Shown: piece by piece, positions 8,025-15,541 of the stretch | Numbering within the stretch: the stretch's first letter is position 1 | Layout of the letters: each line of letters starts with the position of its first letter | From: Niveispirillum sp. | GTDB lineage: Bacteria > Pseudomonadota > Alphaproteobacteria > Azospirillales > Azospirillaceae | Direction of reading: 5' to 3' | DNA length: 39,134 nt | Assembly: GCF_017996735.1 (NCBI RefSeq) | Contig: NZ_JAGOGJ010000062.1 | Location: forward strand, 1-39,134 | The notes under the pieces: model-generated | Seen by the model: the letters and a program-made list of their open reading frames with translations, nothing else | Database searches by the model: none | What the model was told of the DNA's origin: nothing | Program-made: the position numbers and the translations under genes

Positions 8025-9085
8025 TGGTCGATCTCTACCCGCTGGCCCGCCCCTTCCTGATGGCCATGGATGCCGAGCAGGCGCACAACCTGACCATTTC
8101 GGCGCTGAAGACGGGGCTGGTGCCGGGCGGATCACGGCGCGATCCGGAAAGCCTGGCCACGCGTGTCTTCGGGCTGGATTTCCCCAATCCCATCGGTCTG
8201 GCAGCCGGCTTCGACAAGAATGCCGAGGTGCCGGACGCCATGCTGAAGCTGGGATTCGGCTTTGTCGAATGCGGGACGGTCACGCCGCGCCCGCAGGATG
8301 GCAACCCCAAGCCGCGCCTGTTCCGCGTGCCCACGGCCCAGGCGGTGATCAATCGCTTCGGCTTCAACAACCAGGGTCTGGACGCCTATGCCACCCGGCT
8401 GCAGGCGCGGGCCAACCGCCCCGGCATCGTCGGGGCCAATGTCGGCAAGAACAAGGATTCGGTGGACGCGGCCAGCGACTATACGGCCTGTATCCGCCGC
8501 GTGGCACATCTGGCCCGGTATCTGGTGGTCAATGTCTCGTCGCCCAACACGCCGGGCCTGCGCACGCTGCAATCGCGCGACGCGCTGGCCGACCTTCTGG
8601 GCCAATGTCTGGCGGCGCGGGCGGAGACGGGAGTGAAGCCGCCCCTGCTGTTGAAGGTGGCCCCCGACCTGACGGACGAGGACAAGGCCGATATCGCCGC
8701 CGTCGTGCTGGACAGCGGCATCGACGGGCTGATCGTGTCCAACACCACGCTGGCCCGTCCCGCCGCCATCCCGCCCGTCCTGGCGGCAGAAGCGGGGGGC
8801 CTGTCGGGCCGGCCGCTGCTGGAGCCATCCACCAAGGTGCTGGGCGAATTCTATCAACTGCTGGGGGGCCGGCTGCCGCTGGTCGGCGTGGGGGGCGTGT
8901 CGTCGGGCGCCGATGCCTATGCCAAGATCCGCGCCGGGGCCAGCCTGGTGCAGCTTTATTCCGCACTGGCCTATCAGGGTCCGGGGCTGGTCGGGCGGAT
9001 CAAGGCGGAACTGGCGCAGAGGCTGGCCGATGACGGCTATGCCCATGTGGCCGATGCGGTCGGGACCGCCCACCGCAAGGGCTGA
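8024..9085 (+). CDS. pyrD: Dihydroorotate dehydrogenase (quinone), class 2
   Basis: A 353-residue FMN enzyme of the inner membrane face that oxidises dihydroorotate to orotate in pyrimidine synthesis, passing electrons to quinone. The short N-terminal helical extension (MVDLYPLARPFLMAMDAEQAHN) is the membrane/quinone-binding feature of class 2. FMN and substrate segments include AAGFDKNAEVPDA, NRFGFNNQG and VNVSSPNTPGLR, with the catalytic serine at 172/173, plus GVGGVSSGADAYAKIRAGAS for FMN phosphate. ATG at 8024 is preferred over GTG at 8021. The gene overlaps DUF952 by one base. Confidence 0.96.
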   Translation: MVDLYPLARPFLMAMDAEQAHNLTISALKTGLVPGGSRRDPESLATRVFGLDFPNPIGLAAGFDKNAEVPDAMLKLGFGFVECGTVTPRPQDGNPKPRLFRVPTAQAVINRFGFNNQGLDAYATRLQARANRPGIVGANVGKNKDSVDAASDYTACIRRVAHLARYLVVNVSSPNTPGLRTLQSRDALADLLGQCLAARAETGVKPPLLLKVAPDLTDEDKADIAAVVLDSGIDGLIVSNTTLARPAAIPPVLAAEAGGLSGRPLLEPSTKVLGEFYQLLGGRLPLVGVGGVSSGADAYAKIRAGASLVQLYSALAYQGPGLVGRIKAELAQRLADDGYAHVADAVGTAHRKG

Positions 9086-9111
9086 AACAGGGTCGGGAAA
9101 AAGGGTCGCGC

Positions 9112-10320
9112 ATGCATTGGTTCCGCCATCTGGTGTTCGCCGCTGTCTATGTCGCCCTGGCCCTGGTCGTGGCGCTGACCCTGCCTTTGTCGGTGGGCGG
9201 CATGGGCGGGCACACGGCCCTGCTGTTCGGGCTGGCGATCCTGACCTTCGGCGGATTGCTGCATGAATTCTGGTCCCGCCAGGATGAACGCGGCCGGCTG
9301 GAGGCCCGTATCTGGGAACTGGAAGCCGGGGTGGAAGAGATGCGCCTGGAACTGGACGCGCTGCGCGGCCATTCCGGCGCCGTGGCCGCCGACCCGTCAG
9401 AGGTGGCGGCCGTCCTGTCGGAGGCACGCGTGCTGGAACGGCTGGCCGACCGGCTGCCGGCGCCGGCGGGGCGGGTGGCGCCGGTGGTGGGCGGTCCTGA
9501 TGCCGGCCCCCTGTTCGCACCGCGCCCCCTGACGGCACAGCCCGTGCCAACCGATACCGGCGCCATCCTGGACCATGTGCGGGCGGCGCTGCGCACCGAT
9601 CAGGTGGACATCTTCTTACAGCCGGTTGTCAGTCTGCCGCAGCGCAAGCACCGCTATTACGAACTGTTTTCCCGTATCCGGGCGGGCCAGGATGGCGACG
9701 GGAAGCCGCGTTACATGCTGCCCGAACAATATCTGGGCGTGGCGGCCGATGCCGGCCTGATCGCCACCATCGACAATCTGTTGCTGTTCCGCTGTATCCA
9801 GTTGCTGCGCGAGACGGAGAAGCGGCACCAGAATGTCGGCTTCTTCTGCAACATCTCCGCCGCCACGCTGAACGATGCCGCCTTCATGCGGGAATTCGTC
9901 ACCTATATGGGACAGAACCCCAATCTGGCGGCCAAGCTGGTATTCGAACTGTCCCAGGACGACCTGATGCGCGGCGGGCTGTTCGCCACCAGCTTCCTGG
10001 ATGGGCTGCGGCGCCTGGGCTTCCATTTCTCCATGGATCAGGTCTACAGCCTGGATCTGGACTGGAACGAGCTGGCGCGGCATGAAATCCGCTTTGTGAA
10101 GCTGGACGCCGCCCGCCTGCTGGACCCGGACGGCCGTTTCGCCGATCCGCGTGCCGTGCGCGAACTGCGCCAGCAACTGGACCGCAACAATATCGACCTG
10201 ATCGTGGAAAAGGTCGAGACGGAGGCCCAGCTTTTGGAACTGCTGGACCTCTATATCGATTTCGGCCAGGGCTATCTGTTCGGCGAGCCGAGGCTGGCCA
10301 AGAAGCAGGCGGGGGGATAA
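9112..10320 (+). CDS. Membrane-anchored protein with degenerate EAL domain
   Basis: A 402-residue protein with two N-terminal membrane helices (about 7-27 and 36-52), a coiled-coil stretch (about 55-90), a variable linker and a C-terminal EAL-type domain (about 160-397). Several cyclic-di-GMP phosphodiesterase positions remain: Glu in YYELFSR (in place of EAL), Asn in CNISA, Glu in VFELS, Lys in FVKLDA, Glu in EKVET, Gln in FGQGYLFGEP. The usual DDFGTG loop reads DQVYSL, losing the second metal-binding aspartate and loop 6. Catalysis is therefore doubtful, and a c-di-GMP-binding or protein-interaction role is more likely. It lies 26 bases after pyrD. Confidence 0.85.
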   Translation: MHWFRHLVFAAVYVALALVVALTLPLSVGGMGGHTALLFGLAILTFGGLLHEFWSRQDERGRLEARIWELEAGVEEMRLELDALRGHSGAVAADPSEVAAVLSEARVLERLADRLPAPAGRVAPVVGGPDAGPLFAPRPLTAQPVPTDTGAILDHVRAALRTDQVDIFLQPVVSLPQRKHRYYELFSRIRAGQDGDGKPRYMLPEQYLGVAADAGLIATIDNLLLFRCIQLLRETEKRHQNVGFFCNISAATLNDAAFMREFVTYMGQNPNLAAKLVFELSQDDLMRGGLFATSFLDGLRRLGFHFSMDQVYSLDLDWNELARHEIRFVKLDAARLLDPDGRFADPRAVRELRQQLDRNNIDLIVEKVETEAQLLELLDLYIDFGQGYLFGEPRLAKKQAGG

Positions 10321-10323
10321 AGG

Positions 10324-10593
10324 TCAGGCGGCCGCGGCCTCTGTCCGATATCCGGCACGCAACAGGTCGGCCAGCCGGCGGCGCAGGTCGGCATTCTCCC
10401 GCTCCAGCTGTTCCAGGCGGCGGACCATGGCCGGCTTTTCCCCCGTCTGATCCTGGCGCCAGCGGTAATAGGTGACGCGGGTCACGCCCAGCTCGCGGGC
10501 GATATCCACGATCTTATAGCCTTCATTCAGCAGCGCATCGGCCAGGGCCAGCTTCTGCTGCACCTCTTCGGGGGTGTAACGACGCTTCAACAT
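10324..10593 (-). CDS. IS3/IS911 OrfA-like helix-turn-helix protein (orphan)
   Basis: An 89-residue protein from the ATG at 10593 (MLKRRYTPEEVQQKLALAD), with GAGG upstream; an earlier in-frame start at 10635 would run into nagA. It has a transposase-type HTH (KIVDIARELGVTRVTYYRWRQ) followed by a leucine-zipper-like coil (MVRRLEQLERENADLRRRLADL), the layout of IS3-family OrfA. No OrfB, frameshift partner or terminal inverted repeats are visible nearby. It lies 28 bases after nagA on the same strand, so it may be transcribed with the nag genes. It could be an IS remnant or a domesticated DNA-binding protein. Confidence 0.75.
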   Translation of the reverse strand: MLKRRYTPEEVQQKLALADALLNEGYKIVDIARELGVTRVTYYRWRQDQTGEKPAMVRRLEQLERENADLRRRLADLLRAGYRTEAAAA

Positions 10594-10621
10594 GCCTCTG
10601 CTCCCTAGTCGGTGGTTGAAA

Positions 10622-11794
10622 TCAATCCCCGGCATCCCGCCACTGCCCGGCGACCCAGGTGCCTGTAACCGTCAAGGCACTGTCCAGCAGCACAAGATCG
10701 GCCTGCCACCCCGCCTGGATGCGGCCCAGACGCTGATCCAGATGCAGGAAGCGCGCGGGATAGAGGCTGGCCATGCGCAGCGCCTCCTCCACATCCACGC
10801 CCATCAGGGTGATGACGTTGCGCACGGCCTGCGCCATGTCGATATCGGCCCCGGCCAGGGTGCCGTCATCGGTAACCAGCCGCCCGTCGCGGCGGTGGAT
10901 GGTCTGGCCATAAAGCTGGAAACTGGTCGCATCGGTGCCCGTCGGCGGCATGGCGTCAGTGACCAGCATCAACCCGCCCGGCCCCTTGGCCGCCAGCGCC
11001 AGGCGCAGCATGGCGGAATGCACATGCACCCCGTCGGCAATGATGCCGCAGACGGTATCACGGGCTGAAAGCGCCGCCCCGGCAATGCCCGGTTCGCGGT
11101 TGGCCAGCGGCGGCATGGCGTTGAACAGATGGGTGAAGCCGGTCAGGCCGGCATCCACCGCCGCCATGGTCTGGGCATAGCTGGCCGCCGAATGGGCGCC
11201 CGCCACGATCACGCCCGCCGCCACCAGCCGCGCAATCTCCGCCGGTGCCACCCGGTCGGGCGCCAGCGACAGCAGCACGCGGGCATCATGCGCGCCAAAC
11301 CGATCGGGCAGCCCTTCCAGGAAATCCAGATCCGCCTCGCTGGCCGGGCGCACATGGTCCAGATTATGGACCCCGCGCCGTTCCGGGGTCAGGAACGGGC
11401 CTTCCAGATGCACACCGATGACGCCGGACCCGGTGATGGCACTGGCCGCAGCCGCCGCCAGGGCGGCCGCCTGCATGCCCTCCACCGCATCGGTGATGAA
11501 GGTGGGCAACAGGGCCGTGGTACCAAACCGGCGATGGGCACGCGCGATGGCCAGCGCCGCCTCGCGCGTCGGCATGTCGTTGAACAGCACCCCGCCGCCG
11601 CCATTGACCTGTGTATCGATGAAACCGGGGGCCAGCAGCATGTCGGGCGAGAGACACCGCACGGCCACCCCGGCGGGCGCCGTGGAACCGGGCGGCAGGA
11701 CCGCCGCCACCCTTTCCCCCTGGATCAGGATATCGGCATCGATGGTGCGGGTGCCGGTAAAGACCCGCGCGCCGGTCAGCAGGGTGCCTGTCAT
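10622..11794 (-). CDS. nagA: N-acetylglucosamine-6-phosphate deacetylase
   Basis: A 390-residue amidohydrolase that removes acetate from GlcNAc-6-P to give GlcN-6-P. Family motifs in order: APGFIDTQVNGGGGVLFND, HLEGPFLTPERRGVHN (metal-binding Glu), AGAHSAA and THLFNAMPPL (metal and substrate histidines), DGVHVH and the catalytic Asp in LVTDAMPPTG. The ATG at 11794 overlaps the TGA of the upstream deaminase gene by one base. It is the fourth gene of the nagK-gntR-deaminase-nagA run and would feed the deaminase encoded just upstream. Confidence 0.95.
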   Translation of the reverse strand: MTGTLLTGARVFTGTRTIDADILIQGERVAAVLPPGSTAPAGVAVRCLSPDMLLAPGFIDTQVNGGGGVLFNDMPTREAALAIARAHRRFGTTALLPTFITDAVEGMQAAALAAAAASAITGSGVIGVHLEGPFLTPERRGVHNLDHVRPASEADLDFLEGLPDRFGAHDARVLLSLAPDRVAPAEIARLVAAGVIVAGAHSAASYAQTMAAVDAGLTGFTHLFNAMPPLANREPGIAGAALSARDTVCGIIADGVHVHSAMLRLALAAKGPGGLMLVTDAMPPTGTDATSFQLYGQTIHRRDGRLVTDDGTLAGADIDMAQAVRNVITLMGVDVEEALRMASLYPARFLHLDQRLGRIQAGWQADLVLLDSALTVTGTWVAGQWRDAGD

Positions 11795-12834
11795 CACACT
11801 GTCTCCGTCACCTTGCGCAGGTTGGCGGGCACGTCAGGGTTCAGGCCCCGGCGCTGTGATACCGTATGGATGGCCATGTAGAAGCTCTGCACCGCCGCCA
11901 GCGGCGCCAGTTCCGGGGCCAGCGCCGGCACCGACGGCAGGGGGATCACGCCCTTCACGCTGTCATCGCTGCTGAACACCGGCGCCCCCAGATCGACGCA
12001 GCGGGCAATCGCCGCCCGCGTCGCCTCAGCCGTGGCATCATTCTGGTTGATGGCCAGCACGGGGAAATCGGGGCCGACCAGGGCCAGCGGCCCATGGATG
12101 ACCTCCGCCGCACTGAACGCCTCGGCATGCAGGCGGCAGGTCTCCTTGCATTTCAAGGCCATCTCCATGATAGCGCCCGTGCCCACGCCACGGCCGATGA
12201 TGTAAAGCCCCGTCTTGTCCGTCAGGTTCAGCAGGGCCGGCGTCCAGTCCAGTTCCGCCGCCGCCGACAGCGCCGCCGGGGCCTGGGCCGCAGTCCGGCG
12301 CAGGGCATCATCATCCTTCCATTCCGCCACCATGGACAGGAAGGCAGCGCACGCCGTCAGATAGGATTTGGTGGCGGCGACACTGATTTCCGGCCCGGCA
12401 CAAAGCGGGATGAACAGGTCGGCCGCTTCCGCCAGCGGCGACGTCTCGTCATTCACCAGGGCCACGACATAGGCCCCACCCTTCTTGGCAGCCGCCGCCA
12501 GGCGCAGCAGGTCGGGGCTGCGCCCGCTCTGCGATACCGCCACGAACAGGGCGCCATCGACCTTCAGATCGGTATTGTACAGCGACACGACCGACGGGCC
12601 GACCGACGCGACGGGCAGGCCCAGATGCGTTTCGATCAGGTACTTGCCATAGGTGGCGGCATGGTCGGAACTGCCGCGCGCGCAGGTGACCACCAGCGCG
12701 GGGTTCAGGTCGCGCAGCCTGGCACCCAGGGCCGCGAAAGTGGGGCCACAGCGGTCGATCTGGCGCTGGATGGCGGATGCACTTTCCGCCGCTTCCACGG
12801 CCATCTTGGTGCTGGTGCTGTCGGGCTTGCTCAT
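11794..12834 (-). CDS. SIS-type glucosamine-6-phosphate deaminase (NagB-II)
   Basis: A 346-residue protein with two SIS domains, matching the isomerase half of GlmS but lacking the glutaminase half: the form used as a non-orthologous GlcN-6-P deaminase. It would convert GlcN-6-P to fructose-6-P and ammonia. Visible motifs are TCARGSSDHAATYGKY, AVSQSGRSPDLL (sugar-phosphate binding), ISVAATKSYLTA, IGRGVGTGAIMEMALKCKE and HAEAFSAAEVIHGPLAL (catalytic Glu/His region). Its position between the GntR regulator and nagA strongly supports the deaminase role over the AgaS or fructosamine-deglycase alternatives. Confidence 0.88.
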   Translation of the reverse strand: MSKPDSTSTKMAVEAAESASAIQRQIDRCGPTFAALGARLRDLNPALVVTCARGSSDHAATYGKYLIETHLGLPVASVGPSVVSLYNTDLKVDGALFVAVSQSGRSPDLLRLAAAAKKGGAYVVALVNDETSPLAEAADLFIPLCAGPEISVAATKSYLTACAAFLSMVAEWKDDDALRRTAAQAPAALSAAAELDWTPALLNLTDKTGLYIIGRGVGTGAIMEMALKCKETCRLHAEAFSAAEVIHGPLALVGPDFPVLAINQNDATAEATRAAIARCVDLGAPVFSSDDSVKGVIPLPSVPALAPELAPLAAVQSFYMAIHTVSQRRGLNPDVPANLRKVTETV

Positions 12835-12852
12835 GGATCGGATCTCAAGACA

Positions 12853-13620
12853 TCACGGGTTGGGCGGAGCGGTCAGGTTCAGCTCCACGATGAAGTCGTA
12901 GGCATCGCCCCGGTACTGGCTGCGCACGAATTCCAGCGGGCGGCCATTTTCCAGGAAGCTGCGGCGTTCGATGAACAGGGCCGGCGTGGCTTCCGGCACC
13001 TGCAGGATGCCCGCCTGATCGGCATTCAGCAGACCGGCGGACAGGCGCTGCAACGCGCGGTGCGGCGGATATCCCAACCCGCGCAGCACATCGTACAGGG
13101 AGCCGGTGACGAGCAGCGGATCGGGCAGGATACGGGCCGGCACCACCGACAGCTCGATGGCCATCGGCGCCTCATCGGCCAGACGCAGGCGCCAGAGCCG
13201 GCTGACCTTCTCCCCCAGCGCCAGACCCAGCACCATCGCCTCTTCCGGGCTGGCCGGGGCCACCGTACGCGACAGCCAGCGCGACGAGGGCTCCAGCCCG
13301 CGCGACCGCATGTCCTCCGAAAAGCCGGTCAGGGCCGACAAGGGCTGTTCCACATGCGGGGCCTTGGCCACAAAGGTGCCGGCGCGCGGGCGCTGATGCA
13401 GCAGCCCTTCATCGACCAGGGCCTGCACCGCCTTGCGCACCGTCACGCGCGAGACGGCAAACCCTTCGGCCAGATCGCGTTCGGCGGGCAGCGCATCCTC
13501 CGCCGCCAGCGTCCCGTCCGTGATCAGGCGGCGCAGATGGCGGGCCAACTGCATATAAAGCGGCAGGGGGCTGTCGGCGGACAGGGCCGTGCCATCGAAC
13601 AGGGGTTCGGTCATACTCAT
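12853..13620 (-). CDS. GntR/HutC-family regulator of the amino-sugar genes
   Basis: A 255-residue transcription factor. The N-terminal winged HTH (about 18-85; PLYMQLARHLRRLITDG, LPAERDLAEGFAVSRVTVRK) is typical GntR. The C-terminal UTRA sensor domain (about 95-250; FSEDMRSRGLEP through FIERRSFLENGRPLEFVRS) is that of the HutC/NagR/DasR group, which bind sugar phosphates such as GlcNAc-6-P or GlcN-6-P. The start at 13620 gives a four-base ATGA overlap with the nagK stop. The longer open frame to 13848 is out-of-frame nagK sequence. Likely targets are the ATACCAGAT boxes at 14534-14599. Confidence 0.93.
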   Translation of the reverse strand: MSMTEPLFDGTALSADSPLPLYMQLARHLRRLITDGTLAAEDALPAERDLAEGFAVSRVTVRKAVQALVDEGLLHQRPRAGTFVAKAPHVEQPLSALTGFSEDMRSRGLEPSSRWLSRTVAPASPEEAMVLGLALGEKVSRLWRLRLADEAPMAIELSVVPARILPDPLLVTGSLYDVLRGLGYPPHRALQRLSAGLLNADQAGILQVPEATPALFIERRSFLENGRPLEFVRSQYRGDAYDFIVELNLTAPPNP

Positions 13621-14492
13621 GCGGCACCCGCCCGCATGGCCAGCAGCACCCCGCCCGCCATGGCATCGCCCTTCGGTTCGGTCAGAACACCGCGCACCCA
13701 GGGCGGCATCCAGTCCAGCAGCACCGGCCCCAGCCCGCCCATCAGACAGATGGCGGGCGCGCCCAGTTCCAGCAGGCGGCGGATATGCATGACCAGATAA
13801 TCGGCCTGTTCCCGCACCAGCCGCCCGGCCACCGGATCGCCCTTGCACGCATGCTCCAGCACCAGCGGGGCCAAGGTCCCGTAATCCCCCGGCCGGGCGG
13901 GGCCGACCCAGGCGACGATGGCCGGCGGATCACCGCCCAGCGCCGCCATCACGGCCCGGGTCAAATCGGTCTGCGGTCCCATCCCGTCATGGGCCAGCAG
14001 GGCGGCGCGCACCGCCTCACGTCCCATGGACGCCCCGGAGCCCAGGTCCGATACCTCGAACCCCCAGCCGCCGATGCCCTGGCCCACACCGTTGATGATG
14101 ATCTGTGCCGCACTGCCCGTGCCGGAAATCAGGATGGCACCATCCGCCCCGGCATGAGCGCCCAGGCAGGCGGTATAGGCGTCGGTGTCGGACAGGATGC
14201 TGGCGAACGCCACCGGCGCGCTACCGGCCACCCGCTGCTGATCGGCCGCATTGGTGATGCCGGCCAGACCCAGACCAATGGCGGTGCGGGATAGAACCTC
14301 CCGCCCCAGCCCCGCCTGCGCCAGGGCCGCATCCACCGCCTGCATGATCGCATTCCAGGCGACATCCAGGCCCAGGCGAATATTGGCGGCCCCGCCCACA
14401 CCCTCGCCCAGCGTGCGCCCGCCCGCATCGGCCAGCCGCGCCCGGCACCGCGTGCCGCCACCATCGATGCCCAGGAACAAAGGAGAGGTCAT
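13617..14492 (-). CDS. BadF/BcrA-type N-acetylglucosamine (glucosamine) kinase
   Basis: A 291-residue ASKHA-fold sugar kinase of the BadF/BadG/BcrA/BcrD group. The phosphate-1 loop is FLGIDGGGTRCRARL, the glycine-rich phosphate-2 segment is ILISGTGSAAQ, and GGWGFEVSDLGSGASMGREA is characteristic of the NAGK/GspK subgroup. It would phosphorylate GlcNAc (or GlcN) on entry to the nag pathway, which fits a cluster with no PTS transporter in view. It is the first gene of the minus-strand nag operon and overlaps the regulator gene by four bases. Whether it prefers GlcNAc or GlcN cannot be read from the sequence. Confidence 0.88.
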   Translation of the reverse strand: MTSPLFLGIDGGGTRCRARLADAGGRTLGEGVGGAANIRLGLDVAWNAIMQAVDAALAQAGLGREVLSRTAIGLGLAGITNAADQQRVAGSAPVAFASILSDTDAYTACLGAHAGADGAILISGTGSAAQIIINGVGQGIGGWGFEVSDLGSGASMGREAVRAALLAHDGMGPQTDLTRAVMAALGGDPPAIVAWVGPARPGDYGTLAPLVLEHACKGDPVAGRLVREQADYLVMHIRRLLELGAPAICLMGGLGPVLLDWMPPWVRGVLTEPKGDAMAGGVLLAMRAGAA

Positions 14493-14527
14493 GAAGGCGT
14501 CTCTTGGTCTCTATCCAATCACCGACA

Positions 14528-14599
14528 GGTACGATACCAGATAAATACCAGATGGCAATATCCCAAGCCTGACTTGGCGATTAAAAGTTCATCTGGTAT
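14528..14599. promoter_or_regulatory. Repeated ATACCAGAT operator-like boxes between nagK and murQ
   Basis: ATACCAGAT occurs at 14534-14542 and again at 14545-14553, an 11-base spacing of about one helical turn. Its exact reverse complement ATCTGGTAT is at 14591-14599, extending to a 10-bp inverted match with the second copy. A short palindrome GGTA-N3-TACC sits at 14528-14538. The boxes overlap the likely -10 of murQ and of nagK (TTGGGA-N17-TATCTG on the minus strand). They are the natural candidate binding sites for the GntR-type regulator encoded in the cluster. Confidence 0.6.
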
Positions 14600-14602
14600 G
14601 GT
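14574..14602 (+). promoter_or_regulatory. Candidate murQ promoter
   Basis: TTGGCG (14574-14579), a 17-base spacer and TATGGT (14597-14602) would start transcription near 14609, ahead of the chosen murQ ATG at 14637. The third ATACCAGAT-type box overlaps the -10, as expected for repression. Confidence 0.55.
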
Positions 14603-14636
14603 CGTGACCTCATTTGAACAAGACCAGAGACAGGAT

Positions 14637-15515
14637 ATGTCCGCGACGGAGAAGGTGGGCCAACGGTTCCAGGGGCTGGATCAATGGTCCACGCCCGACA
14701 TTCTGGAGGCGCTGTGGGGCGGGCAGGCGCGGGCCGTGTCAGCCTGTCTGGCCACCCTGCCGGCGCTCGGCCGGGCCGTGGATGACGCGGCGGCGCGAAT
14801 CGGGGACCAAGGCCGGCTGATCTATGTCGGCGCGGGGTCGTCGGCGGTGCTGGCGGCCCTGGACGGGCTGGAACTGCCCGGCACGTTCAGCTTCCCCCTG
14901 ACGCGGGTGGAACTGGTCCTGGCCGGCATTGGCGACCTGCGCCTTGGGTTTGACGGGTCGGTGGAAGATGCGGGTGATGCCGGGGCTGACCGCGTCCGCG
15001 CGCTTTCCCCCGGCCCCGCCGATATCGTCATCGGCGTCTCGGCCAGCGGGCGCAGCGCCTTCACCGTCGGCGCCCTGGATGTGGCGCGGGCGGCGGGGGC
15101 CCTGACCATCGGCATCGCCAGCAATGAGGCTTCCCCCCTGCTGCTGGCCGCCGAACATCCCCTGTTTGTCGATAGCGGGGAGGAGGTGATCGCCGGCTCC
15201 ACCCGGCTGGCGGCCGGGACGGCGCAGAAACTGCTGCTGAACCTGTTCTCAACCGCCCTGATGGTGCGGTTGGGCGGAGTGTACGGGAACCTGATGGTCA
15301 ATCTTCAGGTCAATAATGTGAAGCTGCAGGCCCGCGCGCTGGACATCCTGCGTCAGATTACGGGGGCGGATACCGGGGCGGCGGCACAGGCGCTTGCCGA
15401 TTGCGACGGCGCCTTGAAGCCGGCGGCCCTGGTCGTGCTGCGCGGCCTGTCGCCCGATGCGGCGCGGGCGGCGCTGGCGGCGGCGGGTGACAATCTGCGC
15501 CGGGCATTGGAATAG
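14637..15515 (+). CDS. murQ: N-acetylmuramic acid 6-phosphate etherase (MurQ-like)
   Basis: A 292-residue SIS-domain protein expected to cleave the lactyl ether of MurNAc-6-P to GlcNAc-6-P and D-lactate in peptidoglycan recycling. RLIYVGAGSSAVLAALDGLE aligns with the MurQ substrate loop and keeps the glutamate of DASECPPTF as DGLELPGTF. VIGVSASGRSAFTVGAL and IASNEASPL follow, and the C-terminal half reads AGTAQKLLLNLFSTALMVRLG then GNLMVNLQVNN. The second glutamate region differs from textbook MurQ, so it is a divergent member. Start 14637 is preferred over 14574 or 14598, which fall inside the promoter. Its product would feed NagA from the divergent operon. Confidence 0.85.
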   Translation: MSATEKVGQRFQGLDQWSTPDILEALWGGQARAVSACLATLPALGRAVDDAAARIGDQGRLIYVGAGSSAVLAALDGLELPGTFSFPLTRVELVLAGIGDLRLGFDGSVEDAGDAGADRVRALSPGPADIVIGVSASGRSAFTVGALDVARAAGALTIGIASNEASPLLLAAEHPLFVDSGEEVIAGSTRLAAGTAQKLLLNLFSTALMVRLGGVYGNLMVNLQVNNVKLQARALDILRQITGADTGAAAQALADCDGALKPAALVVLRGLSPDAARAALAAAGDNLRRALE

Positions 15516-15520
15516 CAAGG

Positions 15521-15541
15521 GGGTGATGCCCTGCATCACCC
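15521..15541. terminator. Hairpin between convergent murQ and moeA
   Basis: GGGTGATGC and GCATCACCC form a perfect 9-bp stem with a CCT loop, touching the moeA stop. There is no T-run on either side, so it may be only a weak bidirectional terminator or a 3'-end stabiliser. Confidence 0.5.

Noticed and set aside
10321..10640. Complete IS3-family insertion sequence
   Set aside because: Only an OrfA-like gene is present. There is no OrfB, terminal inverted repeat or target duplication.
11866..13800. A 644-codon plus-strand frame opposite the deaminase and GntR genes
   Set aside because: It spans three real minus-strand genes and has the composition of an antisense shadow.
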